From: Bacteroidota bacterium
Lineage (GTDB): Bacteria; Bacteroidota; Bacteroidia; Cytophagales; Cyclobacteriaceae
NCBI GenBank assembly: GCA_023428695.1
Contig: JAEYWY010000017.1
Span: 1 to 64,000, forward strand
Length of the DNA: 64,000 nt
Reading direction: 5' to 3'
Part shown: piece by piece, positions 51,704 through 59,737 of the stretch
Numbering within the stretch: the first letter of the stretch is position 1
How the letters are laid out: the number at the start of each line of letters is the position of its first letter
Made by a program: the position numbers and the translations under genes
Notes under the pieces: generated by a model
Seen by the model: the letters and a program-made list of their open reading frames with translations, nothing else
The model's database searches: none
What the model was told of the DNA's origin: nothing

Positions 51704-51808
51704 TCCCGAAGATAATCAATGCTTATCTACTTCATACTTTGAAGTATCCATAAACGGTATTGCTCAAGACCACGGCAGCAAGTAACTTCATTGCTCATTC
51801 CCAACCAT

Positions 51809-52648
51809 ATGAAGCCAACACACATCATCATCGGCGTTCTTTTTTCCCTGCCCGTATTTTGTTTCGGACAGAAACCTTTGTTTACGGCACCGCTCGGGGT
51901 TCAGACTTATTCATTTCGAAAGAGCATGGCCATCGACGCAGCGAAGACCCTTGACACGATCAAGATGATGGGCTTCACGGAAATCGAGGGCGGTCCGGGA
52001 AAGCTGTCGCCAGAAGAATTTCGCCGGCTTTGCACCGAACGCGGACTTACCATCCCGTCAACCGGTGCAGGTTACGAAGAACTTGTAGCCAATCCACAAG
52101 CCATTGCTGACAGAGCCAGGGCGTTGGGTTCGAAGTTCGTTATGGTGGCGTGGATTCCGCATGAGCGTGGCAAGTTCTCATTAGAGAATGCAAAGAAAGC
52201 TGTCTCCGATTTTAATGCTGCCGGAAAGGTTCTCAGCGAGAACGGCATTACGTTCTGTTATCATGTGCATGGTTATGAATTCCAGCCACACGGTAAGGGT
52301 ACGCTGATGGATTACCTGATCAATGAAACCGACCCGCGTTACGTTTCCTTTGAAATGGATATCATGTGGGTTCACTTCGGTGGCGGTGATCCCACTGCGC
52401 TTTTGAAGAAGTATGGCAACCGTTGGAAACTCATGCATTTGAAAGACCTCAGGAAAGGCACACCGAAAGACCTGACTGGAGGAACATCCCAGGAGAATGA
52501 CGTACCGCTTGGAACGGGTGAACTTGATATCCCGTCAATTCTGAAAGCGGCACGAAAAGCAGGAATTCAGCACTATTTCATCGAAGACGAGAGCAGTCTT
52601 GTTACACAACAGATCCCGAAGAGCATCGAGTATCTTAAGAGCCTTTAA
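51809..52648 (+). CDS. Secreted sugar phosphate isomerase/epimerase-like TIM-barrel protein
   Basis: A 279-residue protein with start at MKPTHIIIGVLFSLPVFCFG, a signal peptide; six codons upstream are possible. The AP-endonuclease-2 barrel (PF01261) shows LGVQTYSFRKSMAIDA at the mature start, VSFEMDIMWVHFGGGDPTAL, WKLMHLKDLRKGTP (a metal-binding strand) and AGIQHYFIEDES, near the end. Secreted members often sit beside Gfo/Idh/MocA oxidoreductases, as here. They probably isomerise or cleave a keto-sugar. Confidence 0.9.
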   Translation: MKPTHIIIGVLFSLPVFCFGQKPLFTAPLGVQTYSFRKSMAIDAAKTLDTIKMMGFTEIEGGPGKLSPEEFRRLCTERGLTIPSTGAGYEELVANPQAIADRARALGSKFVMVAWIPHERGKFSLENAKKAVSDFNAAGKVLSENGITFCYHVHGYEFQPHGKGTLMDYLINETDPRYVSFEMDIMWVHFGGGDPTALLKKYGNRWKLMHLKDLRKGTPKDLTGGTSQENDVPLGTGELDIPSILKAARKAGIQHYFIEDESSLVTQQIPKSIEYLKSL

Positions 52649-52742
52649 AGAATAACGCCTGCCATACCGGACGGCCATCAAATGACCGCAGGGGAATATT
52701 TGTAAATACTACACCTTTATCTTTTAGGATAATTGTTCTGTC

Positions 52743-52763
52743 AGTACATTTAGGTAATGTACT
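52743..52763. promoter_or_regulatory. Inverted repeat AGTACATT-N5-AATGTACT
   Basis: A perfect eight-base inverted repeat with spacer TAGGT lies 19-40 bases upstream of the response-regulator start at 52783. It is a good size for a dimeric regulator. The factor is unknown. Confidence 0.4.
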
Positions 52764-52782
52764 TTCCCCACTACGACCATTT

Positions 52783-53244
52783 ATGACTGAGCAGCAACGT
52801 GAAGATATCAAGGATGTATTGATAGCCGACGATGATAGCGATGATTTCGACATACTCTCCGACCTGATCAAAGACCTTGACCTTAACATCGTCGTTTCAC
52901 GGGCAGAAAATGGCGATATGCTTATGCGACTTATCCATAACAAATTACCCGACTTACTTTTTCTCGACTTGATTCTTCCCTGCAAGAATGGAAGAGACTG
53001 CATACGGGAAATACGCAGCGACAGAAAGTATGACTCACTTCCTATTATCGTATATACATCGTTACGTGATATGGAGTCGATTGAGTTTTGTTATCGTTGG
53101 GGAACAAATCTTTTTGTACATAAACCCCATGTATACACCGACATCGGTGAAATCGTTAAACGCATCTTTTCAATAAACTGGAAAAAAATCCGCTACTATC
53201 CGACACGCGCAGAATTTGTTCTGAATCCTGAATCCGACTGGTAG
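52783..53244 (+). CDS. Rcp1-type single-domain response regulator
   Basis: A 153-residue receiver of the Rcp1-like group. Acidic residues sit in LIADDDSDDFDILSDLIKDL, the phosphoacceptor aspartate in LLFLDLILPCKNGRDCIREI (the LPxxNG pattern is typical of this group), the switch in PIIVYTSLRDM and the lysine in NLFVHKPHVYTDI. There is no output domain. An inverted repeat precedes the start. No kinase gene is adjacent. Confidence 0.9.
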   Translation: MTEQQREDIKDVLIADDDSDDFDILSDLIKDLDLNIVVSRAENGDMLMRLIHNKLPDLLFLDLILPCKNGRDCIREIRSDRKYDSLPIIVYTSLRDMESIEFCYRWGTNLFVHKPHVYTDIGEIVKRIFSINWKKIRYYPTRAEFVLNPESDW

Positions 53245-53265
53245 CATCGGCACTGGTGATGAAGG

Positions 53266-54816
53266 TTACACCGGGCGCCCCGGTTGATTATCATAAATAA
53301 TAATGTCGTGCAAGAGCACGCGGGAACCCTTCTGCGGATTCTTGTACTGTATCTTCACCTTATGTTTGCCGTCAGACAATTTGTACTTCCAGAATAGTTC
53401 GTGGCGGCGTGTTGTGAAATCTGCGGGCAGGTCTGCTTCCTCTACCAACTGACCATCGAGATAGAGATCGACCAATGCCCGATAGTCAGACTTTGTTTCA
53501 GTATGAACTGAACCACGCACCACGAATCCGATACCTTCGAAATCAAATTCGTATGCGTTTTCGAGATCTTTGTGAACGTCAATCTTTCCTGTCGGATAAT
53601 GCCCCGTAAAACTTTCCTCCATTCGTACGGGTTGAGGTTCCTGGAGCTTCAATGTGATCGTATTGCCGTCAATACTTCCGCCATTGCGTTCGACGTTCGC
53701 AATTGCATGACGGACTCCCATGTCGTAAACATCGCTAAGGCTGACATTCGTGTACTTAAACGGAATGGATTCCGCTTCGGCAAGGCCTGCTTTCCATTCA
53801 GCAGGAATGTTTTTGTATCCGATCAGAGTACCCAGAATTCCCCCCGCCGTAGACGGGTTACAATCAGAATCCTGACCAGCTCGCGTACTGATCTCAAGTG
53901 TTTTCGTGAAGTCGCCGTCTCCATAAAGCAGTCCGAGTACAACGTACGCTGCATTGACCGTTGCATCGATATTAAATGCAGCGAACACGCCATCCGGACA
54001 TCCAATGTCCTCGGAGTATTTGCGCTGAATTTCGAACCACGTTCTTTTCCAATCGTCGGGATACTGTTGATGCCATCCTATGACGTCGCTGATTACATTG
54101 TAGAAACGACTTTCTGACGGTATCATTTTCAGTCCTTCTTTAACGACGTACTTCACATCGTTCGAGACAAACGCGAGCGCATACATCGCGCTGACGTAGA
54201 CACCACCGTACCAACCATCGCCGTAGTTCATTATATGACCAATGCTGTCACTGATAACGGCTGCGGTATTGGGCATTCCGGGTGACATCAATCCGGCGAA
54301 ATCGGATTCGATCTGAAAGTCAATACAATCAGCATGAGGGTTGTTCAGCCAGTGACCGGACGCAGGTGCAGAAATTCCATGAAGTATGTTATAACGACCA
54401 GCCTGGTTTGCGTGCCACAGCATGTAGTCGGCCCCGGCATACGCTTTTGCAAAATATTCAACAGGAGCATCCAATCCATGTTTTTCAAAAACCTCGACAA
54501 ACGTCAGGTCCATATATATATCGTCATAAAGACCCGGATTGTTTTCCATCGTGTGTTTGATGTAGCCATCATACCATTTTATTGGCTGGTAGTCCTGAAT
54601 AAAGGTACCGTTGAATCTGAATTCAGTCGGCCCGCCAAACGTTACACCGATGGTTTGTCCGGCCCACCCGCCCATTATTTTGTCACGCAGGGCATCCATC
54701 GGGAGTGTGTTGGACAGCGACTGGGCGCGTGTATCGGCTGGCGTGTCCTTTTGCGATGACTGGCATGCGCACAACAATAACATTGTTACAACAAGAATAA
54801 AGCGTGGGGTATTCAT
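53266..54816 (-). CDS. ADP-ribosylglycohydrolase-family lipoprotein
   Basis: A 516-residue exported protein; the start MNTPRFILVVTMLLLCACQS gives a lipobox LCAC. The DraG/ARH fold covers residues about 45-370: MGGWAGQTIGVTFGGPTEF (where cytoplasmic members have GDALG), the acidic metal motif YDDIYMDLTFVEVFEKHGL, and the second motif RAGQDSDCNPSTAGGILGTL. The C-terminal ~120 residues form a beta-sandwich (VRGSVHTETKSDYRALVDLY). The lipoprotein signal implies an extracytoplasmic substrate, so it may act on a nucleoside or carbohydrate ligand other than ADP-ribosylated protein. Confidence 0.88.
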   Translation of the reverse strand: MNTPRFILVVTMLLLCACQSSQKDTPADTRAQSLSNTLPMDALRDKIMGGWAGQTIGVTFGGPTEFRFNGTFIQDYQPIKWYDGYIKHTMENNPGLYDDIYMDLTFVEVFEKHGLDAPVEYFAKAYAGADYMLWHANQAGRYNILHGISAPASGHWLNNPHADCIDFQIESDFAGLMSPGMPNTAAVISDSIGHIMNYGDGWYGGVYVSAMYALAFVSNDVKYVVKEGLKMIPSESRFYNVISDVIGWHQQYPDDWKRTWFEIQRKYSEDIGCPDGVFAAFNIDATVNAAYVVLGLLYGDGDFTKTLEISTRAGQDSDCNPSTAGGILGTLIGYKNIPAEWKAGLAEAESIPFKYTNVSLSDVYDMGVRHAIANVERNGGSIDGNTITLKLQEPQPVRMEESFTGHYPTGKIDVHKDLENAYEFDFEGIGFVVRGSVHTETKSDYRALVDLYLDGQLVEEADLPADFTTRRHELFWKYKLSDGKHKVKIQYKNPQKGSRVLLHDIIIYDNQPGRPV

Positions 54817-54883
54817 GGGGTTTGGTTTTAGGTTCTTTCTGAAACAGGTGGCGCACACAGACGCTGCCGCTTTCCATGGTGTC

Positions 54884-55045
54884 TCAAAAGCCGGCAACTT
54901 GTTGCGGGCGCTTCACCGAAGATAGCAACAAATTATCGCAGTTCTCCTGATGGGTCCATCCTGCGATGCCCTCTTGCATCTGTTCAAACGACATATCCGG
55001 AAAATTTTTAAAAAAAAGTTCGGCATGCAAAAGACCTCTTGACAT
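54884..55045 (-). CDS. Possible 53-residue protein or gene fragment
   Basis: An ATG at 55043-55045 opens a 53-codon frame ending at 54884, inside the 286-base gap upstream of the ADP-ribosylglycohydrolase gene. Its middle part looks protein-like (NFPDMSFEQMQEGIAGWTHQ, then ENCDNLLL) rather than random. It lacks a recognisable family. It may be a tiny gene or the remnant of a larger one. Confidence 0.25.
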   Translation of the reverse strand: MSRGLLHAELFFKNFPDMSFEQMQEGIAGWTHQENCDNLLLSSVKRPQQVAGF

Positions 55046-55061
55046 AAGGCTGTCACAGGGC
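55046..55061 (+). promoter_or_regulatory. TGTCACA-containing 16-mer, candidate ECF promoter of the DinB gene
   Basis: AAGGCTGTCACAGGGC is identical to 4976-4991. It lies 42 bases before the DinB start at 55103, a plausible promoter distance, and is followed by CTAACTATG, which could serve as the -10 region. Inference only. Confidence 0.4.
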
Positions 55062-55102
55062 CGGGCTAACTATGTAGCATCAACGAACAAAACAAAAGAG
55101 TT

Positions 55103-55600
55103 ATGGAAAAAATCATGGAATCAGTAACAGAGAAATCAATTCTGACATCAAATGAACTGCTCGAAATCTGGCAAGGCAACCGTCGGCTTACACGAAGAAC
55201 GATTGAAGCGTTTCCGGAAGACAAGCTCTTTACGTTTTCGGTGGGAGGAATGCGACCCTTCGCGCAGCTTGTTCTGGAAATGGCGGGCATGGCGATCCCC
55301 GGTATGGATGGCATTGTAAGTTCAAAGTGGGGCAACTACGACGACGTACAAAAGAACGCACCGACCACAAAAGAAGGATTGCTTGCATTATGGGATGAAA
55401 CCACCGAAAAGATTAACCGACTCTGGCCTCAGATCAAACCGGAGCGTTTTCGTGAAGTCGAGGCGGCTTTCGGCATCTATGAAAATACGATTTTCGCTAC
55501 GATCACGTACTTCATAGAAAACGAAATTCACCATCGTGCTCAGGGTTATGTTTACCTCAGAGCACTCGGTATCGAACCACCGCATTTTTGGGAAAGATAA
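55103..55600 (+). CDS. DinB family protein
   Basis: A 165-residue four-helix-bundle protein. The family pattern is recognisable in ELLEIWQGNRRLTRRTIEAF at the start, FAQLVLEMAGMAIPGMDGI, and the C-terminal metal-site helix TYFIENEIHHRAQGYVYLRA, whose histidines are the probable ligands. DinB-type proteins are metal-dependent thiol transferase-like enzymes or stress proteins. The start MEKIMESVTEKS was used; MESVTEKS four codons later is also possible. A possible ECF-type promoter element precedes it. Confidence 0.88.
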   Translation: MEKIMESVTEKSILTSNELLEIWQGNRRLTRRTIEAFPEDKLFTFSVGGMRPFAQLVLEMAGMAIPGMDGIVSSKWGNYDDVQKNAPTTKEGLLALWDETTEKINRLWPQIKPERFREVEAAFGIYENTIFATITYFIENEIHHRAQGYVYLRALGIEPPHFWER

Positions 55601-55654
55601 GCGGCCGTGTGGAATGGTTATTGCTTCCTGGTTGAGCCTAAAACCTTAATCGTT

Positions 55655-56250
55655 ATGAGCATGATAAAACCATTTCCCTTCTCGCATTCGTACTGGTGGC
55701 CACCCTTGGAGATGCGCAAGACCGCATTCATGAGGGTGGCCTTTCATTTTTAGGATTGAACAACTTCGGCCTGACGTACAGAACAGGAAAACCCGAAGCG
55801 CTTTGGCGGTTCAATGCAATGTCAGTCAGCGCGGACCGGCGCGACCACCAAACGATGGACTATGAGCAAATCGAGAACACTTTCGGCGCACACATCAGTG
55901 CCGGTCGGGAGTTTCGAAAAAACCTTGCCGACAAATTGCAATTCCGCTATGGATTTGACTTCGCGTTTTACTATAGCAGACAAAAGACCAGAAACGAATC
56001 AATTCCATTCGCCTCAACCTCCATTCAAAAATTAATATCATGGGGACCATCGGCAGAAGCTGTGCTCGGTCTCAATTACGCAATCGCAGAACGATTTCTC
56101 ATCGGGGCGGAAATCTTACCTTCTCTAAGCATGAGAAAGACAGAAAATACCAGCCGGATTGGCGACTCCGAAAGCAAAAACGAAACCACACGATTTAGTT
56201 TTGATCTATCATCGTCTTCCGCGCTCCTTAGTCTGGTCTACAGATTCTAA
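55655..56250 (+). CDS. Outer-membrane beta-barrel-like protein with frameshifted signal peptide
   Basis: The barrel-like body runs from 55696 (GTG) to 56250 and ends ALLSLVYRF, the terminal aromatic typical of outer-membrane barrels. Upstream the same frame encodes SLLAFVLVATLGDAQD, clearly a signal peptide, but has no start codon before a stop at 55639. An ATG at 55655 (MSMIK) lies one frame away. One extra A in the AAAA run at 55666-55669 would fuse them into a normal signal peptide. So either the gene is broken, or the assembly lost a base. The body shows alternating beta-strands (FGLTYRTGKPEALWRFNAMS, KLQFRYGFDFAFYYSRQ). Confidence 0.65.
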
Positions 56251-56274
56251 GTCAGGTGTGATATCCGGCCAAGT

Positions 56275-56299
56275 CCCCGGTCACGCATGTTGACCGGGG
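56275..56299 (+). terminator. Strong hairpin after the outer-membrane protein gene
   Basis: CCCCGGTCA (56275-56283) pairs perfectly with TGACCGGGG (56291-56299) around CGCATGT. It lies 24 bases past the stop. No T-run follows directly, so it may be a 3'-stabilising hairpin or Rho-dependent terminator element. Confidence 0.5.
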
Positions 56300-56378
56300 T
56301 GCGCGGCCACTGTTTATTTAGCGCCGTGCCTGAGTCACGAAAGACTGGAAAAGTTTCCTGAAGGAATCTTAAATCACA

Positions 56379-56978
56379 TCACATCAAAAAAACGTTACCT
56401 GGCATAATACCCAGGTCAAAGCGACCTTCCTGGATACTCACAGGATTACCACCGACAAAACCCTGAATTTCGAAATATCCCGAAAGTATTACCAATGCGG
56501 GCTTTCCATCAACCCACAGGTGCTGGGCGCGTTGAAACTTCAGCACACCATTGCTCACCGTCATAGGTTCCTGCATTCCATCTTTCGATAGGAAAACATC
56601 AATTTCCTTAAGGTTGTATGTCACACCGTGAAGTGCAAGAAGGTCATCATACTCTTCCGGATCGATGTCAGGCAACGTAAACGAAAGTATATAGTGTTCA
56701 CCGACGGCGCCAAACGGACTTTGTTTCTTAACCCCATCAAGCTGAAAGGTCGTCGATTGTTCATCGACGATAAAACGCGCTGGAACATAATCATCGGTTG
56801 ACACAAAAGGTATTCTGTCGTAGTAAGCACCAAACGTATTATATCCCCATTCGGAGTACTGCGGAAGCCCTGGCGAATCGGGATCTTCGATGAAGATCGT
56901 ACGCTGCAATTCGGTTTCGCGCGAACAGCCTGCCAGTACACTGATGAAGGTCACAGCTAAAAGAAGGTTTCGTTTCAT
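56379..56978 (-). CDS. Hypothetical lipoprotein
   Basis: A 199-residue protein with a lipoprotein signal (MKRNLLLAVTFISVLAGCSR; lipobox LAGC). The mature part is beta-rich with conserved-looking segments (GAYYDRIPFVSTDDYVPARF, LKFQRAQHLWVDGKPALVIL). It has no recognised domain. The start is three bases from the stop of the upstream barrel-like gene (56982-57752), so the two probably form an operon and may act together in the outer membrane. Confidence 0.75.
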   Translation of the reverse strand: MKRNLLLAVTFISVLAGCSRETELQRTIFIEDPDSPGLPQYSEWGYNTFGAYYDRIPFVSTDDYVPARFIVDEQSTTFQLDGVKKQSPFGAVGEHYILSFTLPDIDPEEYDDLLALHGVTYNLKEIDVFLSKDGMQEPMTVSNGVLKFQRAQHLWVDGKPALVILSGYFEIQGFVGGNPVSIQEGRFDLGIMPGNVFLM

Positions 56979-56981
56979 ACA

Positions 56982-57752
56982 CTAACGTTTAACTGGAATG
57001 ATAATACTAAAAAGGCCTCCTGTGCCGACAGAGGGACGGACAATTCCCCCGCTGCCAGGCGAAAGGAAAGCTGATGGGCCGGCGAATTCAAATGCAAATA
57101 AGACTGAGCCTGGTTTACCAAAACGAACGCCGCCTGAAAGCGAGAGCACACCATGGATGTCGGCAGCCTCCGGCAGTTGTGCCACAACCTGTTTCTCGTA
57201 TGCTGCCATGGCGGGTTCATAAAACTCGATGTCTGCCCCTGTTGCTACCTTGTAATTGATCTCTGCGGCGCCTTTAATGAAAAACCTGACGCGTTTTCCG
57301 TCGAACGGGAACCAGCGAACCTCCACGGGAATTCCGATAAAGTCTGTCTTTTGCGCAATTTTTCGCAAAGACACGTACTCTGTGATTAAACCGGATTCGC
57401 GGAAGCGAAAAAAGAAATAGGGTGTATTGAAAAGGATGAGATCCTTCATCGACAGGGTTCCTGTCATGCGGGAATATCGTACGCCGGAAGAATAGACGAA
57501 CCTGTCATTATCGGAGGAAACTTCGATTGATACGCCGCCATATGTTGATGTCAGCACTGAACCAATGTGAGCATTTCGTTCATCACCAAATGAATACCCC
57601 AGATTTCCTCGGATATTTTTTACATCGGCGGGCTCAGCCATGAAGGCGTGTACACCTGTCTCGAGGCTAACGGCACTCAAACTTTGTGCGCTAACAAGAT
57701 GAGGAACATAGAAACCGGCAAGGACGGCGAAAGTAGTAATGATTCTGACCAT
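56982..57752 (-). CDS. Outer-membrane beta-barrel-like protein
   Basis: A 256-residue protein with signal peptide MVRIITTFAVLAGFYVPHLV. Alternating strands such as AHIGSVLTSTYGGVSIEVSS, FVYSSGVRYSRMTG and FIGIPVEVRWFPFDGKRVRF match the porin-like outer-membrane families (PorT/OMP_b-brl). It ends GGLFSIIIPVKR, lacking the terminal aromatic. Three bases separate it from the downstream lipoprotein gene. The function is unknown; it may carry or anchor that lipoprotein. Confidence 0.72.
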   Translation of the reverse strand: MVRIITTFAVLAGFYVPHLVSAQSLSAVSLETGVHAFMAEPADVKNIRGNLGYSFGDERNAHIGSVLTSTYGGVSIEVSSDNDRFVYSSGVRYSRMTGTLSMKDLILFNTPYFFFRFRESGLITEYVSLRKIAQKTDFIGIPVEVRWFPFDGKRVRFFIKGAAEINYKVATGADIEFYEPAMAAYEKQVVAQLPEAADIHGVLSLSGGVRFGKPGSVLFAFEFAGPSAFLSPGSGGIVRPSVGTGGLFSIIIPVKR

Positions 57753-57811
57753 GGTTCAGAGGTTTGGCACAACATTCTGTTTGACACGGTCAAAATTAAA
57801 TTGGTTGTAAG

Positions 57812-57842
57812 AAAAAGCAAGGCGGCTGGCACCTTGCTTTTT
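57812..57842 (-). terminator. Bidirectional hairpin terminator after the Arg-rich protein gene
   Basis: AAAAAGCAAGG (57812-57822) and CCTTGCTTTTT (57832-57842) form an 11-base stem with a nine-base loop. The A and T runs make it a plausible terminator in both directions. It lies just past the stop at 57850 (minus strand). Confidence 0.85.
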
Positions 57843-57849
57843 CTGTCGA

Positions 57850-58110
57850 TTAAAGCCCTTCCCGAACTGCCTTTCTTCGGGTAATTCGTCTGTCTGTGCG
57901 AGCTTGTCTTCGGTCGACCCGGTTGCCGCGTCTGTCCAGGCGGTCGTCGCGTCTGCCATAGCCATTGGGATTCCTTTTTTCGACACGGTCCTGGCGGCGC
58001 TCAATGCGCTGTTCACGGCGTTCCAGTTGATTAGCACGCGGATTTTGTGATTGCGCAATGGCTGCGCCAGCGAGCATCACGAACATTGCGAGTGATAAGA
58101 TGATTTTCAT
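57850..58110 (-). CDS. Small exported Arg/Asp-rich repeat protein
   Basis: An 86-residue protein with signal peptide MKIILSLAMFVMLAGAAIAQ. The mature 66 residues are almost all Arg, Asp, Gln and Asn in a 7-residue pattern of the kind RREQRIERRQDRVEKR and DRLDRRGNRVDRRQARTDRR. This would form a highly basic coil or helix. No family is recognised. The start was put at MKIIL; 14 codons upstream are weaker. It lies next to, and on the same strand as, the outer-membrane and Spy-like genes of the ECF operon. Confidence 0.7.
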   Translation of the reverse strand: MKIILSLAMFVMLAGAAIAQSQNPRANQLERREQRIERRQDRVEKRNPNGYGRRDDRLDRRGNRVDRRQARTDRRITRRKAVREGL

Positions 58111-58170
58111 GCTGTTTTTGATTCGTTTTTCGTTTAGATGTATGAGAGCCACGAAGGTTTAATCACAAGT

Positions 58171-59253
58171 TTATTTTTTTAGCCATGATAACGACCACGT
58201 CAACGATGCGCTGAAGTAACCCGATGGGTCATACGCGTAATCTTCGCCTGGGAGCGCATGCGGAAGGTTGTAGGTGTAGTTTAGCAGTAAACTAACGCTC
58301 CCCATGCGGATAATTACCGGCAACGAAAAATACAGGTTCATAAAACCGAACGAATTATCGGATTCTATCTGCCCGTCATAGTATTGATCGATCAGTTGCC
58401 CTATCTGTTCGGGGGTGTATTCTCTGTTAAACAAGAAAAGCGCGGCAGCCTGCTCGCGCCCGCTTTCAAGCATATTATAAAGTCGGAGGTATTCACGGAG
58501 GTTTAACCGCGGATAATCATTGGTTCGGATAATCCGATGCAAATCGGTGAGTGCATTGCGGGGTTGCCTGAGATAAAGTACATCGGCATTGCCCCATTGT
58601 CCGGCAATGCCCGGCATAATGGTTATCGATTCAATCCATCCTTTAAAGCTTTTTCGCAGGCGCAGATTTGCCGTGGTCGTGATCCTGTGGGCGTTGCTGC
58701 TTCCGTACAAAAAACTATAGTCAACACTTGCATCGGCAAATGAAAACCGATGACTCAACGCTGCCTGAGCGCTGTTTCGAAATGGATGATCATCGATCGT
58801 GTCGTTGAAAATGTAAAAAGAGTGATCAACGAACATATTCCACTTATTGTTCCTGGACGTGCGCATGTAGCCCGCGCTTATATCAGTGAGATAGTAACCA
58901 GGCGTATACTCATTACTCCAGTAACCGGTAACGCCGCCGTAAAATCCGCTGTGATGATAATACGTAAGCGAAGGATTAAAACCATATTGACTAACCCCAA
59001 ACGCGCGACCTGCCGAAAGCACTTCACTCACATAGCCGCCGCGCACGCTAAGAACGGAAATGCGTGCGTTTTCCAGTGCAAGCAGGCTGTCGGCGAGACG
59101 AAACAAATCGTCCGGGATCGACTCGTTCGCGAACAGCGAGTCGAGCTCCTGATAAAGGCTATCCAACTCGCTCCGGCTATTCTGACCAAACGCCGAGGGA
59201 GTCAGGGCAACAAAGGAAACAAATACGATTAACCGGCTCGTGCAAAAACGCAT
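58171..59253 (-). CDS. Outer-membrane beta-barrel-like hypothetical protein
   Basis: A 360-residue exported protein with signal peptide MRFCTSRLIVFVSFVALTPS. An N-terminal Asp/Ser/Leu-rich helical stretch (DSLYQELDSLFANESIPDDL) precedes a long barrel-like region (LTYYHHSGFYGGVTGYWSN, SVDYSFLYGSSNAHRITTTA). The last strand, FSASLTWSLSWLKK, is typical of beta-barrels. No family is named. It lies 12 bases past the Spy-like gene and is probably the last gene of the sigma-factor operon. Confidence 0.72.
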   Translation of the reverse strand: MRFCTSRLIVFVSFVALTPSAFGQNSRSELDSLYQELDSLFANESIPDDLFRLADSLLALENARISVLSVRGGYVSEVLSAGRAFGVSQYGFNPSLTYYHHSGFYGGVTGYWSNEYTPGYYLTDISAGYMRTSRNNKWNMFVDHSFYIFNDTIDDHPFRNSAQAALSHRFSFADASVDYSFLYGSSNAHRITTTANLRLRKSFKGWIESITIMPGIAGQWGNADVLYLRQPRNALTDLHRIIRTNDYPRLNLREYLRLYNMLESGREQAAALFLFNREYTPEQIGQLIDQYYDGQIESDNSFGFMNLYFSLPVIIRMGSVSLLLNYTYNLPHALPGEDYAYDPSGYFSASLTWSLSWLKK

Positions 59254-59265
59254 GAAGGATTCCGG

Positions 59266-59736
59266 TTAGTTATTGTTTCGTAGTTCTTCACGACGCTGCA
59301 ACCGGTCGCGCTGTTCACGTCGTCGCTCAATGCGCTGCAGTAGCAATTGCCTGAAGTCGTCTTCCGCTCTTCGCAATTGCAGTATCTGCTGCGTTGTTAT
59401 TACTGTATTCAATCGTTCTGTATAATTTTTTTCCAGCGCAAGTTGACGTTCCTTCAGTTCCAGACCTTTTTCAAGCAGCTTCTTGCTCTCTTCCTCTGTC
59501 ATACGTTCGCCACCCAAATTTCTGCGCGCATCGGTAAATTCGCGACGGAGTTCTTCGCGCTTGTCCATGTACTCACGATACAACGGCCAGAATTTCTCTG
59601 CCTGGCCGGGTGTGAGTTTCAGCCGTTCCGTAATAAGAGCGATCCTGGCACTTTCAATTTTTTCCAGAGCTTCGGGATCCTGCGCGCGGCCCATCAGCGG
59701 AATCAGCGCCAGCAGGAATATGAAAGCGTACTTCAT
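59266..59736 (-). CDS. Spy/CpxP-like periplasmic protein in sigma-factor operon
   Basis: A 156-residue protein starting MKYAFIFLLALIPLMGRAQD; the start right after the upstream stop was preferred over one that overlaps it. The mature part is helical, with the pattern of Spy-like chaperones: ERLKLTPGQAEKFWPLYREY and LNTVITTQQILQLRRAEDDF. The C-terminus is Arg-rich (RIERRREQRDRLQRREELRN). It sits downstream of an ECF sigma factor and a candidate anti-sigma gene, so it is probably a target or feedback partner in an envelope-stress response. Confidence 0.8.
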   Translation of the reverse strand: MKYAFIFLLALIPLMGRAQDPEALEKIESARIALITERLKLTPGQAEKFWPLYREYMDKREELRREFTDARRNLGGERMTEEESKKLLEKGLELKERQLALEKNYTERLNTVITTQQILQLRRAEDDFRQLLLQRIERRREQRDRLQRREELRNNN

Positions 59737-59737
59737 G

